A stretch of 64,000 bases of DNA. It comes from Cytobacillus citreus (lineage in GTDB: Bacteria; Bacillota; Bacilli; Bacillales; Cytobacillaceae). The position numbers and the translations under genes are program-made. Location: the NCBI RefSeq assembly GCF_018343665.1, contig NZ_JAGYPM010000008.1, forward strand, positions 1 to 64,000. Direction: 5' to 3'. The first letter of the stretch is position 1, and every line of letters starts with the position of its first letter. The notes below the pieces were generated by a model. The model was not told where the DNA came from. It did not search any database and saw only the letters and a list, made by a program, of their open reading frames with translations. Below are positions 52,492-61,243 of the stretch, piece by piece.

Positions 52492-53001
52492 ATGACAAAT
52501 ACTCATAATGAAATATCTTCCGAATATTTAAGGGTTATTAAATTACGGTTTAGAGAGATGAAAAATACGGCTGAAAAGACATTCGAACAACTTGATGAAG
52601 AAATGCTGTTCTGGTTTCCGAATGATAACTCCAATAGCATTTCAATCATTGTGAAGCATATGAGCGGTAATATGGTTTCTCGTTGGACAGATTTTTTAAA
52701 TTCTGATGGTGAAAAACCTGACCGGGACCGAGATGGAGAATTTGAGCATACTATTTCAAATCGTAATGAGTTATATGAGGTCTGGGAAAAAGGATGGAAT
52801 GTATTCCTAAATGCACTTGAATCTATCGAAGAGGAGCAGCTGCTTCGGAAGATATTTATTCGGAATGAACCTCACACTCTCATTGAGGCAATTGAGAGAC
52901 AAATGTATCACTATTCCTATCATGTAGGTCAAATCATTTATATAGCTAAACAGTTAAAATCAGAGGGATGGACGAGCTTAACTATTCCCCATAAAAAATA
53001 A
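52492..53001 (+). CDS. DUF1572 (DinB superfamily) protein
   Basis: A 169-residue four-helix bundle of the DinB/YfiT-like superfamily. Metal-ligand pattern: His in IIVKHMSGNMVSRW and the HYSYHVGQIIYIAKQL motif (H-x-x-x-H). Such Bacillus proteins may be metal-dependent thiol transferases or hydrolases; function unknown. Start after AAAGGAGTG. Confidence 0.87.
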   Translation: MTNTHNEISSEYLRVIKLRFREMKNTAEKTFEQLDEEMLFWFPNDNSNSISIIVKHMSGNMVSRWTDFLNSDGEKPDRDRDGEFEHTISNRNELYEVWEKGWNVFLNALESIEEEQLLRKIFIRNEPHTLIEAIERQMYHYSYHVGQIIYIAKQLKSEGWTSLTIPHKK

Positions 53002-53078
53002 TAATTAAGGGCAGTAACCTGCGATGCTTCTCATATTTCATCCAAACAAGGCCGGTATATTCTAAAAGATAAACAGGG

Positions 53079-53373
53079 GTGGTCTCATAAGGCTTTCATG
53101 AGACCGATTTTTGTTCATTTCCTTTGATGAGTGGTCTCATAAAGCTTTCATGAGACCGATTTTTGTTCATTTCCTTTGATGAGTGGTCTCATAGTGCTTT
53201 CATGAGACCGATTTTTGTTCATTTCCTTTGAGGAGTGGTCTCATGAGACTTTCATGAGACCGATTTTTGCTCATTTCCTTTGATGAGTGGTCTCATAAGG
53301 CTTTCATGAGACCGATTTTTGTTCATTTTCTTTGATGAGTGGTCTCATAAGGCTTTCATGAGACCGATTTTTG
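53079..53373. repeat. 52-bp tandem repeat array, six units
   Basis: GGTCTCAT at 53081, 53133, 53185, 53237, 53289 and 53341: exact 52-bp steps; the last unit is partial. The unit has GGTCTCAT, 9 nt, ATGAGACC, then GATTTTTGTTCATTTCC. Nearly perfect conservation of the stem. It lies after the DinB gene and before a broken dehydrogenase. Confidence 0.95.
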
Positions 53374-53493
53374 CATCCAATTCATCCTTTGCATTTGCCC
53401 CTTCATGATCGCCCCAAGTACTCGCGTTGAAAAGAATGACCAAGCCATGAAATTAGAAAATAGTAAGAAGCTATCAGGTGTTCCAAAACGAAA

Positions 53494-54156
53494 CCATTTA
53501 ACACAAAGTACGCTACAATTGATGATTACACCGCTTCGCAATTATACATAAATCCGTTAACTGTCTGGATTATTTGTACAGAGATACTGAGCTTAGGACC
53601 AGGGGATGTATTATTGGTAAATGCTTGCGGATCTTCTATTGGTCGTATTTTTGCACAATTATCTAATATTCTCGGTTTTCGGCTGATTGCTGTAACGAGA
53701 AATCATCTTTATACAAAAGAGCTACCACAATTAGGTGCTTCCAATGTAATCAATACGTCAGATACATCATTACAAAGTACTGTTATGGAATTAACAAATG
53801 GATGCGGTGCAACGGCAGCAATTGATTCCATAGGAGGTGCAGATGGTACTGAATTAGCATTTTCTGTTCGACCTAATGGGGATTTTTTAACAATTGGTTT
53901 ATTATCAAGAGTACCAGTTGATTGGAAAAACATTTCACTTAAGATAAAAGAAAATGTTAAGTTATTTCATCTACGCCATTGGAATCAACAAGTATCTGTG
54001 CAAACTTAGCAAGAAGCATTTCATCATTTGATTACACTCATAAAAGAACAAAAATTAACACTCATGGCAGCTGCTTCTCAATATGACTTGTTAAAGGTAA
54101 AGGAAGCCATTCGAGATGCTAAGTCAACAAAAGAGAATAAGGGGAAAGTTTTTTAA
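53494..54156 (+). pseudogene. Zinc-type/quinone oxidoreductase (MDR superfamily), 5'-truncated with stop codon
   Basis: Reads (N-terminal part lost) NTKYATIDDYTASQLYINPL, SLGPGDVLLVNACGSSIGRIFAQLSNILGFRLIAVTR (Rossmann site), LGASNVINTSD, AAIDSIGGADGT. An in-frame TAG at 54007-54009 follows QVSVQT; the frame then continues QEAFHHLITLIKEQKL to a natural stop at 54156. Lacking the catalytic N-terminal domain and carrying a stop, it is inactive. The upstream break lies just after the 52-bp array. Confidence 0.8.
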
Positions 54157-54187
54157 CCAGCTGATTAATTAAGAAGGGGCTAAGAAC

Positions 54188-54595
54188 ATGAAGGTAAAAA
54201 AATACGTTCATCATATATGTATACAAACCAATACGTATCTGGAAACATTAAAGTTTTATACGGAAGCTTTTGGATTTGAAATCGTTCAAGAATCTCCCGA
54301 CTTTCATGGAAGAGAGTTTAATAGTTGGCTAAAACTAGATCATTTTTATATCGAGCTGCAAACTGGTAAAAATAATGAAGTTCTTGCTGATAATAATCCT
54401 AACAGCCAAGGGATTGTTCACTTTTGCATATGGGTTGAAAACCTCGTCCAGGAAGTGAAACGCTTACAAGAGATGAATGCGAATTTTATTCGAAAAGAGG
54501 GAGAGATTATTTACCGTGTTGAAAATGGTTCCCTTTGTAAAATAAAAGCTCCAGAAGGTACAATTGTGGAATTGCGTGATAACAAAGGGATATAA
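54188..54595 (+). CDS. VOC family protein
   Basis: A 135-residue glyoxalase-fold protein: KYVHHICIQTNTYLETLKFYTEAFGFEIV (first His), FNSWLKLDHFYIELQTG, GIVHFCIWVENLVQEVKRL (second His), LCKIKAPEGTIVELRD (Glu). Metal-binding pattern intact. Close to but not co-translated with the broken dehydrogenase. Role unknown. Start ATG after AAGAAGGGG. Confidence 0.85.
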   Translation: MKVKKYVHHICIQTNTYLETLKFYTEAFGFEIVQESPDFHGREFNSWLKLDHFYIELQTGKNNEVLADNNPNSQGIVHFCIWVENLVQEVKRLQEMNANFIRKEGEIIYRVENGSLCKIKAPEGTIVELRDNKGI

Positions 54596-54664
54596 AGAGA
54601 CGCTTGTTGAATATTCGACAAATGAATGATATGTATTGTAGTACTATAAGAAAAATAATTGAAC

Positions 54665-54702
54665 CAAAACAATCCCTCCTTTTTAAACAAAAAGAAGGGA
54701 TT
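54665..54702. terminator. Stem-loop between convergent genes
   Basis: AATCCCTCCTTTTT and AAAGAAGGGATT around a short loop, in the gap between the VOC gene and the convergent FAD oxidoreductase gene. Confidence 0.55.
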
Positions 54703-54851
54703 ATTGGTAAATGAATGAACCTAGGAGAGTGAATAAACATCGTTATTTATTAATGAAAGCCTCTCCTAAATAATCTCTTTTTACCAAATAAACAATATTT
54801 AATCCTTTTAACAATATATTAACTTCAATATGCAACCAAAATACCTTTACA

Positions 54852-56222
54852 TTAATCCAAGTTGAATATTTTCCCTGGATTTAACAAGCCTTCTGGATCG
54901 AACATTTTCTTCACTTGCTTCATAATAATTGTCGCTTCTCCGTGCTCAATCTCTTGGAATTTCATTTTTCCAAGCCCGACTCCATGTTCACCTGTGCATG
55001 TGCCGCCTACTTCAATCGCTCTTAATGCGAGTGCTTCATTCGTATACTCAGCCTTTTCTATTTCACCTGCTACGTTTGGATCATAAAGGACAATTGTATG
55101 AAAATTCCCATCGCCGACATGCCCCAAAACACCACCGGTCAAACCACTTTCATCAATTAACTTTCTTGCATATACGACAAGCTCTGGCAGTCGCGATATT
55201 GGGACACACACATCCGCTCCTGTATTGGCCATTCCTTTAATATGGCGGTAAGCGTACGCCATTTCATGACGGGCTTTCCACAGCTCCATCCGTTCCTTCG
55301 ATCCACCTGCGACTTCCCAATTCCCACAACCAAGCTCGCACATTAATTGCTCTACTATTTTTACCTCTTCCAGGGCAGCTGTCCTCGTGCCTGCGAATTC
55401 AAAAAACAAAGAATGACGAATCGGAAAATGATAGCCTCCATATGCATTCACTTGTGAAATACTCTCTGCATCAACTAGCTCCATTCGCATCACCGGAATA
55501 CCGCTAAGTAAAACCGTCTTAGCTGCTTCTGCACATGCTTCTGGCGTGTCAAACGTGCATCGCGCCGCCACCGTATGTTCAGGAATCCCATGAAGTCTTA
55601 ATGTTATTTCAGTAATGATGCCTAACGTACCTTCTGAACCAGCAAACAGCCCTGTCAAATGGTAGCCAGAGGATGATTTTTTTGCATGAGACCCTGAGTG
55701 AATGACTGTTCCATTAGCTAATACAACTTCTAAATCAAGCAGCTGATCTCGTGTTGATCCGTAGCGAACTGCTGTCGTACCGCTCGCATTCGTTGCTACC
55801 ATCCCGCCAATCGTTGCATCCGCTCCTGGGTCAATTGGGAACATCAAACCGTGCCGATTGACCAGTTTATTCAATTGTAAGCGTGTCATTCCCGGCTGCA
55901 CAGTAATCATTAAATCTTCTGGTAAAAAATTAACTACATTATTCATTTTTTCAAAATTAATGGAAATCCCTTTTTTAACAGGAATAGCTTGTCCTTCTAA
56001 GCCTGATCCGGCACCAAAGGGAGTTACAGGAACTTTATACTCACGTGCTACATCCATAATCATTTCAACATCTTTCCGACTCTCAGGAAAACAAACTACA
56101 TCCGGCTCAACTGCCTTATGAAACGATTCATCATGGCTATGACGGAACAATTCAGTTTCACTTTGGCTAACTTTATCACTTCCAAGAAGCTTTATTAGTT
56201 GTTGAATAAACACGATAAACAC
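54852..56222 (-). CDS. FAD-binding 2-hydroxyacid oxidoreductase (GlcD/D-lactate dehydrogenase type)
   Basis: A 456-residue FAD-binding_4 protein. PP-loop VTPFGAGSGLEGQAIP, PGADATIGGMVATNASGTTAVRYGSTRDQ, SGYHLTGLFAGSEGTLGIITEI, and a C-terminal FAD-oxidase domain with GHVGDGNFHTIV and TCTGEHGVGLGKMKF. It oxidises glycolate, D-lactate or another D-2-hydroxy acid to the keto acid in the cytosol. It diverges from a GntR regulator that also leads a TRAP/aminotransferase operon, so the substrates are probably linked. Confidence 0.9.
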   Translation of the reverse strand: MFIVFIQQLIKLLGSDKVSQSETELFRHSHDESFHKAVEPDVVCFPESRKDVEMIMDVAREYKVPVTPFGAGSGLEGQAIPVKKGISINFEKMNNVVNFLPEDLMITVQPGMTRLQLNKLVNRHGLMFPIDPGADATIGGMVATNASGTTAVRYGSTRDQLLDLEVVLANGTVIHSGSHAKKSSSGYHLTGLFAGSEGTLGIITEITLRLHGIPEHTVAARCTFDTPEACAEAAKTVLLSGIPVMRMELVDAESISQVNAYGGYHFPIRHSLFFEFAGTRTAALEEVKIVEQLMCELGCGNWEVAGGSKERMELWKARHEMAYAYRHIKGMANTGADVCVPISRLPELVVYARKLIDESGLTGGVLGHVGDGNFHTIVLYDPNVAGEIEKAEYTNEALALRAIEVGGTCTGEHGVGLGKMKFQEIEHGEATIIMKQVKKMFDPEGLLNPGKIFNLD

Positions 56223-56294
56223 CTTCTGTTTTTTGAAATTAATTAATTATTTGAATATTCCTATTTACAAATAGATTAACATAATTTAATATTC

Positions 56295-56311
56295 CTGTAT
56301 ACAGTATACTG
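56295..56311. promoter_or_regulatory. Overlapping palindromic operators in the divergent region
   Basis: CTGTATACAG (56295-56304) and CAGTATACTG (56302-56311) share three bases. Both are perfect 10-bp palindromes with GTATAC cores, as bound by GntR regulators of the FCD class. They lie 20-30 bp before the GntR start and within reach of the divergent promoter. Confidence 0.7.
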
Positions 56312-56333
56312 AAAAATGTTAGGAGGAGTGATT

Positions 56334-57002
56334 TTGAAAAAAATTACTCAAAATGTTTCATTAGCTGATCAAGCTTATAACTTATTAAAGAAAGCAATTA
56401 CCTCGGCTGAACTTGCACCAGAGGAAGAATTACCGGAGGAAAGGCTGGCAACTGATCTCGGCATTAGCCGTACTCCTCTTCGGGAAGCACTAAGACGGTT
56501 AGCAATGGAAGGCCTCATCGTTCTGCAAAAAGGACGTCCAGCTATCGTCGCCACCTTCACTAAGGAAGATTCACTTGAATATATGGAATTGCGGCGCGTG
56601 CTCGAAATTCATAATATTGGGAAAATTATTTCTAAATCAGACGAGGACTTATTGAGTGAATTAAAGAAAAACTTAACACGTCAATTGGAAGCGATATCAA
56701 ATAATAATTACCATGAATTCATCGAATTAGACCGCGAATTCCACTTGATTCTTGCATCGAGAAACGGAAATAAGAAATTCAAAGAAATGATCCATCAGAT
56801 GAACACTGGAGTCAACCGTGCATTCCTCGTACTATCGAACACACTGCACGTAAGCGCGTACGATGCATACCAAGAACATGTAAAGCTAACCGAGGCTCTT
56901 GAAGCTAAAAATGTATCGTCTGCAAAAGAGAAAATGCTTGAACATTTGCAAAACGTTGAAAAACGATTCTTAAGCTATTTCCAAAAGGAGGAAAATAAAT
57001 GA
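56334..57002 (+). CDS. GntR family regulator (FCD domain)
   Basis: About 222 residues. Winged helix SLADQAYNLLKKAITSAELAPEEELPEERLATDLGISRTPLREALRRLAMEGLI, then an FCD helical domain with the metal/ligand pattern DREFHLILA (Asp, His) and later HVKLTEALE (His). TTG start after AGGAGG; ends overlapping the ATG of dctP. Such regulators sense small carboxylates and repress transport-catabolism operons. Confidence 0.9.
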   Translation: MKKITQNVSLADQAYNLLKKAITSAELAPEEELPEERLATDLGISRTPLREALRRLAMEGLIVLQKGRPAIVATFTKEDSLEYMELRRVLEIHNIGKIISKSDEDLLSELKKNLTRQLEAISNNNYHEFIELDREFHLILASRNGNKKFKEMIHQMNTGVNRAFLVLSNTLHVSAYDAYQEHVKLTEALEAKNVSSAKEKMLEHLQNVEKRFLSYFQKEENK

Positions 57003-58015
57003 AAAAATTGCTCGCACTACTACTCATCAGCTTGCTAGTCATCTCAGGCTGTGGACGTCCGAAGGAAAGCTCCTCAAGTGAGAGTGGAGATGATAAAGTT
57101 CACACAATCCGTATTGCTTACTTAGTATCCGAAGAACAATCCACACATCTTGCTGCTGTTACGTTTAAAGAAAAACTTGAGAAGGAATCAAACGGCCGTT
57201 TGAAAGTAGAACTGTTTCCAAATGGACAACTTTATGGATCAGATCGTGAAGCTATTGAAGCTGTACAGCTTGGAAATATCGAAATGACCATCCCTGCTCT
57301 AGCACCACTTGCTTCATTTAACAAAAAATTCTTAGTGTTTGACCTGCCATTCCTATTCAATGATCATGAAGCTGCCTACAAAGCTCTTGATGGGGAACTT
57401 GGACAAGAATTACTAAGTGATTTAGAGAAAAATGATTTAAAAGGTCTTGTTTTTGCTGAAAACGGCTTCCGCCATATGTCAAATAATAATGGACCGATTG
57501 AATCACCTGCAGACTTAAAAGGCTTGAAATTTAGAACTTTAGAAAACCCAGTTCATACAGATACATTTTCATCATTCGGAGCAAACGCATCACCATTTGC
57601 ATTTGGTGAACTTTACACTGCATTACAGCAAAAAACATATGATGCGATGGAAGCTCCAATCTCGTTATATTACACGAATAAATTCTACGAAGTACAAAAT
57701 TACTTAACATTGAGTGGACATGTTTATGCATCCACAATTCTTCTTATGAACAATAATTTTTATAAAAGCCTTCCAAAGGATCTTCAAGAATTAGTCGTTA
57801 AGGCTTCTGAAGAATACCGTACTGAACAGCGTAATCTTGCTCAAAAACAAGACGTTGAATTTTTGGAAAAGTTAAAAGAAAGCGGCATGAAAGTAAATGA
57901 ACTGACAGGTGAGCAGCGAGAGCAATTCCGCGAAGCTGCAAAAATAGTTTATGACAAATATGCACCAGAAATTGGTGAAGATTTAGTAAATAAAGCTTTA
58001 GCAGGAAATAAGTAA
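56999..58015 (+). CDS. dctP: TRAP transporter substrate-binding protein (DctP type)
   Basis: A 338-residue lipoprotein, lipobox VISGCGRP. Fold motifs TIRIAYLVSEEQSTHLAAVTFKEKLEKESNGRLKVELFPNGQLYGSDREA, LKFRTLENPVHTDTFSSFGANASP (carboxylate Arg in KFRT) and FGELYTALQQKTYDAMEAP. Start overlaps the gntR stop (ATGA). In the gap to dctQ is a strong hairpin without a T-run. Confidence 0.93.
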   Translation: MKKLLALLLISLLVISGCGRPKESSSSESGDDKVHTIRIAYLVSEEQSTHLAAVTFKEKLEKESNGRLKVELFPNGQLYGSDREAIEAVQLGNIEMTIPALAPLASFNKKFLVFDLPFLFNDHEAAYKALDGELGQELLSDLEKNDLKGLVFAENGFRHMSNNNGPIESPADLKGLKFRTLENPVHTDTFSSFGANASPFAFGELYTALQQKTYDAMEAPISLYYTNKFYEVQNYLTLSGHVYASTILLMNNNFYKSLPKDLQELVVKASEEYRTEQRNLAQKQDVEFLEKLKESGMKVNELTGEQREQFREAAKIVYDKYAPEIGEDLVNKALAGNK

Positions 58016-58019
58016 TGAA

Positions 58020-58064
58020 TTCAAGGGAGGAATCAAGATTACACATCTTGATTCCTCCCTAATT
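58020..58064 (+). terminator. Intercistronic hairpin between dctP and dctQ
   Basis: AGGGAGGAATCAAGAT, 5-nt loop TACAC, ATCTTGATTCCTCCCT: a 16-bp perfect stem. No T-run follows, so I read it as an mRNA-stabilising or processing hairpin that keeps binding-protein message in excess. Confidence 0.8.
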
Positions 58065-58080
58065 AAAGGATGTGTAATGC

Positions 58081-58575
58081 ATGGCAAAAAGATTTGCTCG
58101 ATTCGAAGAAATCTTTTTAGTATTGACTCTCGCACTTATGGTTTTGCTTATTTTCGGCCAAGTAATCGGCCGATACGTATTTCAATCAGCACCAAGCTGG
58201 ACGGAAGAACTTGCCCGCTACATCCATATTTTCCAAGTGTGGATTGGAGCTAGCTACGCTGTAAAGCTTCGCCAGCATATACGAGTTGAAGCGTTTATCA
58301 CGCGTTTACATGGTACTCCTCGCAAAATTTTAGAAGGTCTAGGGGTTCTTATTTGGTTTTTTATTTCTTTATTTTTAGCGGTATACGGCACAAAATTAGT
58401 TTTGGTTAGTCTTCATCACGGACAGATTACTCCAGCACTACAGATTCCGATTTGGATTCCCTTCTTGGCCATACCGCTTGGCGGTACTGGAATGGCTATT
58501 CGGTTAATTCAGCAATTAGGTGAAATTTGGAAAGGCAACTATGAGAAGCCGGAAAGTGAGGAGATCATCAGATGA
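58081..58575 (+). CDS. dctQ: TRAP transporter small permease (DctQ type)
   Basis: A 164-residue protein with four membrane segments; APSWTEELARYIHIFQVWIGASYAVKLRQHIRVE is the DctQ motif. It overlaps dctM by four bases (ATGA). Confidence 0.92.
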   Translation: MAKRFARFEEIFLVLTLALMVLLIFGQVIGRYVFQSAPSWTEELARYIHIFQVWIGASYAVKLRQHIRVEAFITRLHGTPRKILEGLGVLIWFFISLFLAVYGTKLVLVSLHHGQITPALQIPIWIPFLAIPLGGTGMAIRLIQQLGEIWKGNYEKPESEEIIR

Positions 58576-59855
58576 CGGTCATATTATTATTCGGAACACT
58601 ATTCGTTTGTTTATTGATTGGGGTACCGATTGCCATTTCATTAGGTGTGTCCGCCCTCGTCGCTATTTACTTTGGATCAACTTTACCACTTGATATTATT
58701 ACACAAAAAGCGTTCACTTCACTTGACTCCTTCCCACTTTTGGCTATCCCTTTTTTCATGCTCTCAGGGATATTAATGGGAAAAGGCGGGGTGTCAAAAC
58801 GCCTGCTTGACCTAGCAACAACGATGGTTGGCTGGATGACAGGCGGATTATCGATGGTCACGATCGTTGCTTGTATGTTCTTTGCGGCAATTTCAGGCTC
58901 GGGTCCAGCAACCGTAGCAGCAATTGGCGGGTTCATGATACCAGCGATGGTTGCCAGGAAATATGATGGCGGTTTTGCAGCAGCAATTTCAGCATCTGCA
59001 GGCTCTATTGGCGTTATTATTCCACCAAGCATACCATTCGTTTTATACGGGGTCATCGGAAGTGTATCTGTAGGAAGCTTATTCCTGGCTGGAATTATTC
59101 CAGGACTGCTTATTGGATCCGGATTAATGATTACTTCTTATATCATCTCGAAAAAACAAGGATATAAACCCGAACAAGTAAAAGTATTCGATTTTAAAAG
59201 TGTATGGAAAGCGACATATGATGCAAAATGGGCGCTCTTAATTCCCGTCATAATCTTAGGAGGCATTTACGGCGGAATTTTCTCTCCAACAGAAGCTGCC
59301 GTTGTTGCTGTTGTGTATTCATTAATTATTGGAAAGTTTGTCTATAAAGAATTAAGCTGGCAGAGTATTTTCGAAAGCTTCCTTGAGGCGGTTGTTATTA
59401 ATGCGACAACGATGATTATCATTGGATTATCCGTATCATTCGCCTATTTCATGACACTCGAACAGATTCCGAATGACATTTCTGCCTTCCTTACTGAGTT
59501 TTCAACGAATCCAGTCATCATTTTACTCGCTATAAATATTTTATTATTAATAGTTGGAATGTTTATTGACACAATCTCTGCCCTAGTGGTTTTGACACCA
59601 ATTTTATTACCAATTGTTATTGGTGTAGGTATCGATCCAATTCATTTCGGAGTAATACTTGTCGCAAACTTAGCAATTGGCTTTATCACACCTCCGCTTG
59701 GCGTCAACCTATTCGTGGCATCTAGTGTTGGAAAAGTTAAATTCGAAAGTATTGTCTCTGCAATTGTTCCTTTCCTGGTGTCTATGATTATTTGTCTGCT
59801 TGTCATTACGTACGTACCTGCACTATCCCTATGGCTGCCAGGGTTATTTAAATAG
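58572..59855 (+). CDS. dctM: TRAP transporter large permease (DctM type)
   Basis: A 427-residue channel with 12 membrane segments and hallmark stretches VPIAISLGVSALVAIYFG, SFPLLAIPFFMLSGILMGKGGVSKRL, AISGSGPATVAAIGGFM, SAGSIGVIIPPSIPFVLYG and PPLGVNLFVASSVGK. It is paralogous to the DctM at 27789. The substrate is unknown; its GntR regulator and catabolic neighbours suggest an amino-acid-derived compound. Confidence 0.93.
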   Translation: MTVILLFGTLFVCLLIGVPIAISLGVSALVAIYFGSTLPLDIITQKAFTSLDSFPLLAIPFFMLSGILMGKGGVSKRLLDLATTMVGWMTGGLSMVTIVACMFFAAISGSGPATVAAIGGFMIPAMVARKYDGGFAAAISASAGSIGVIIPPSIPFVLYGVIGSVSVGSLFLAGIIPGLLIGSGLMITSYIISKKQGYKPEQVKVFDFKSVWKATYDAKWALLIPVIILGGIYGGIFSPTEAAVVAVVYSLIIGKFVYKELSWQSIFESFLEAVVINATTMIIIGLSVSFAYFMTLEQIPNDISAFLTEFSTNPVIILLAINILLLIVGMFIDTISALVVLTPILLPIVIGVGIDPIHFGVILVANLAIGFITPPLGVNLFVASSVGKVKFESIVSAIVPFLVSMIICLLVITYVPALSLWLPGLFK

Positions 59856-59977
59856 GATTGATTACAAATTGCAGCATCAAATAAAACCCTTTCCCTGGTT
59901 GTCCACAAAGTGTCAAGTACTTGTCTGGACATGATCAACCATATTAATATAAGATTCCATCAAGAAAGGTGAAATAC

Positions 59978-61183
59978 ATGCCATTATCTATTAATCAAAA
60001 AGCAAGAGTATTGGAAGTCCCTGGTATCCGCCAATTTGCCAATCAACTCGTTCATTTTCCAAACGCGGTCAATTTGACAATTGGTCAGCCAGATTTCCCA
60101 ACCCCCAGTTCTGTAAAAGAAGCGGGAATTAGTGCCATTACAAACAATCAAACAAGCTATTCCCATAATGCTGGATTGTTGGAATTAAGACAAGCAACAG
60201 CTTCTTTTTTCAAAGATAGGTATAATTTTTCATATGATCCTGAAACAGAAATTGTTATTACAAACGGTGCAAGTGAAGGAATTGACTCTGTTTTTCGAAC
60301 CATTCTCGAAGAAGGTGACGAAGTAATTATTCCCGCACCGATCTATTCTGGATACGAGCCAATAATTGAACTGTGCGGGGCAAAAGTAGTTTATTTAAAT
60401 ACAGCAGACACAGGCTTTCTTCCATCTCCAGAGCGATTGAAAGCAATGGTAACACAAAAAACAAAAGCAATCCTATTAAACTACCCATCTAATCCAATAG
60501 GCGTTATAATACAGCCGGAATTAATGGATGAACTCGTTGCAGTACTGGAAAACCAAGATATTTATATCGTGTCTGACGAAATATATAGTGAAAACACTTT
60601 CGGCAGTAAACACTGCTCATTCGCATCCTATCCACAACTGCGTGATCGTCTGTTTCTGATCCATGGTTTATCGAAGTCGCATTCCATGACAGGATGGCGA
60701 ATTGGTTTCATTTTGGGACCAAAAAAGCTTATGGAGCACGTCTTAAATGTACACTTATATAACTCGATTTGTGCCTCTTTGCCAAGTCAGTACGCAGGTA
60801 TCGAAGCTTTGACAAATTGCAGGGAAGTTCCTGCAACGATGAATGTTGAATATATAAAGCGCAGAGACTTTGTCTTCGATCACCTCACAAGTATGGGACT
60901 TGATGTAGTCAAGCCAAATGGAGCTTTCTACATCTTCCCTTCGATTAAACAGTTCGGAATGCCGTCATATGAGTTTGCAACAAGACTATTACACGAAGGT
61001 GGAGTAGCAGTCGTTCCAGGAAGCACGTTCACTGAACATGGTGAAGGCTATATTCGTATCTCTTACGCTTACACTATGCCAATGCTAGAAAAGGGAATGA
61101 AACGGCTCGAGCAATTTATTACCGCATTAGGAAAGCATCCTATTAGCACAAAATTAGTAACAGGCTCTAGCGCTGACAAGTAA
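59978..61183 (+). CDS. Class I/II pyridoxal-phosphate aminotransferase
   Basis: About 401 residues of the aspartate-aminotransferase fold (PatA-like). NLTIGQPDFPTPSSV near the start, NGASEGIDSVFRTIL (PLP phosphate), NYPSNPIG (Asn), VSDEIYSENTF (Asp and Tyr), Schiff-base Lys in LSKSHSMTGWRIGF (about 233), and the C-terminal carboxylate-binding Arg in GYIRISYA. Start ATG after GAAAGG; an upstream GTG is in frame. Third step of the GntR-controlled operon. Confidence 0.9.
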   Translation: MPLSINQKARVLEVPGIRQFANQLVHFPNAVNLTIGQPDFPTPSSVKEAGISAITNNQTSYSHNAGLLELRQATASFFKDRYNFSYDPETEIVITNGASEGIDSVFRTILEEGDEVIIPAPIYSGYEPIIELCGAKVVYLNTADTGFLPSPERLKAMVTQKTKAILLNYPSNPIGVIIQPELMDELVAVLENQDIYIVSDEIYSENTFGSKHCSFASYPQLRDRLFLIHGLSKSHSMTGWRIGFILGPKKLMEHVLNVHLYNSICASLPSQYAGIEALTNCREVPATMNVEYIKRRDFVFDHLTSMGLDVVKPNGAFYIFPSIKQFGMPSYEFATRLLHEGGVAVVPGSTFTEHGEGYIRISYAYTMPMLEKGMKRLEQFITALGKHPISTKLVTGSSADK

Positions 61184-61243
61184 AGATAGACAATAATACT
61201 TGTACAATTTAAAAATCTTGATTGAAATAAAGGAGCTATTAAA

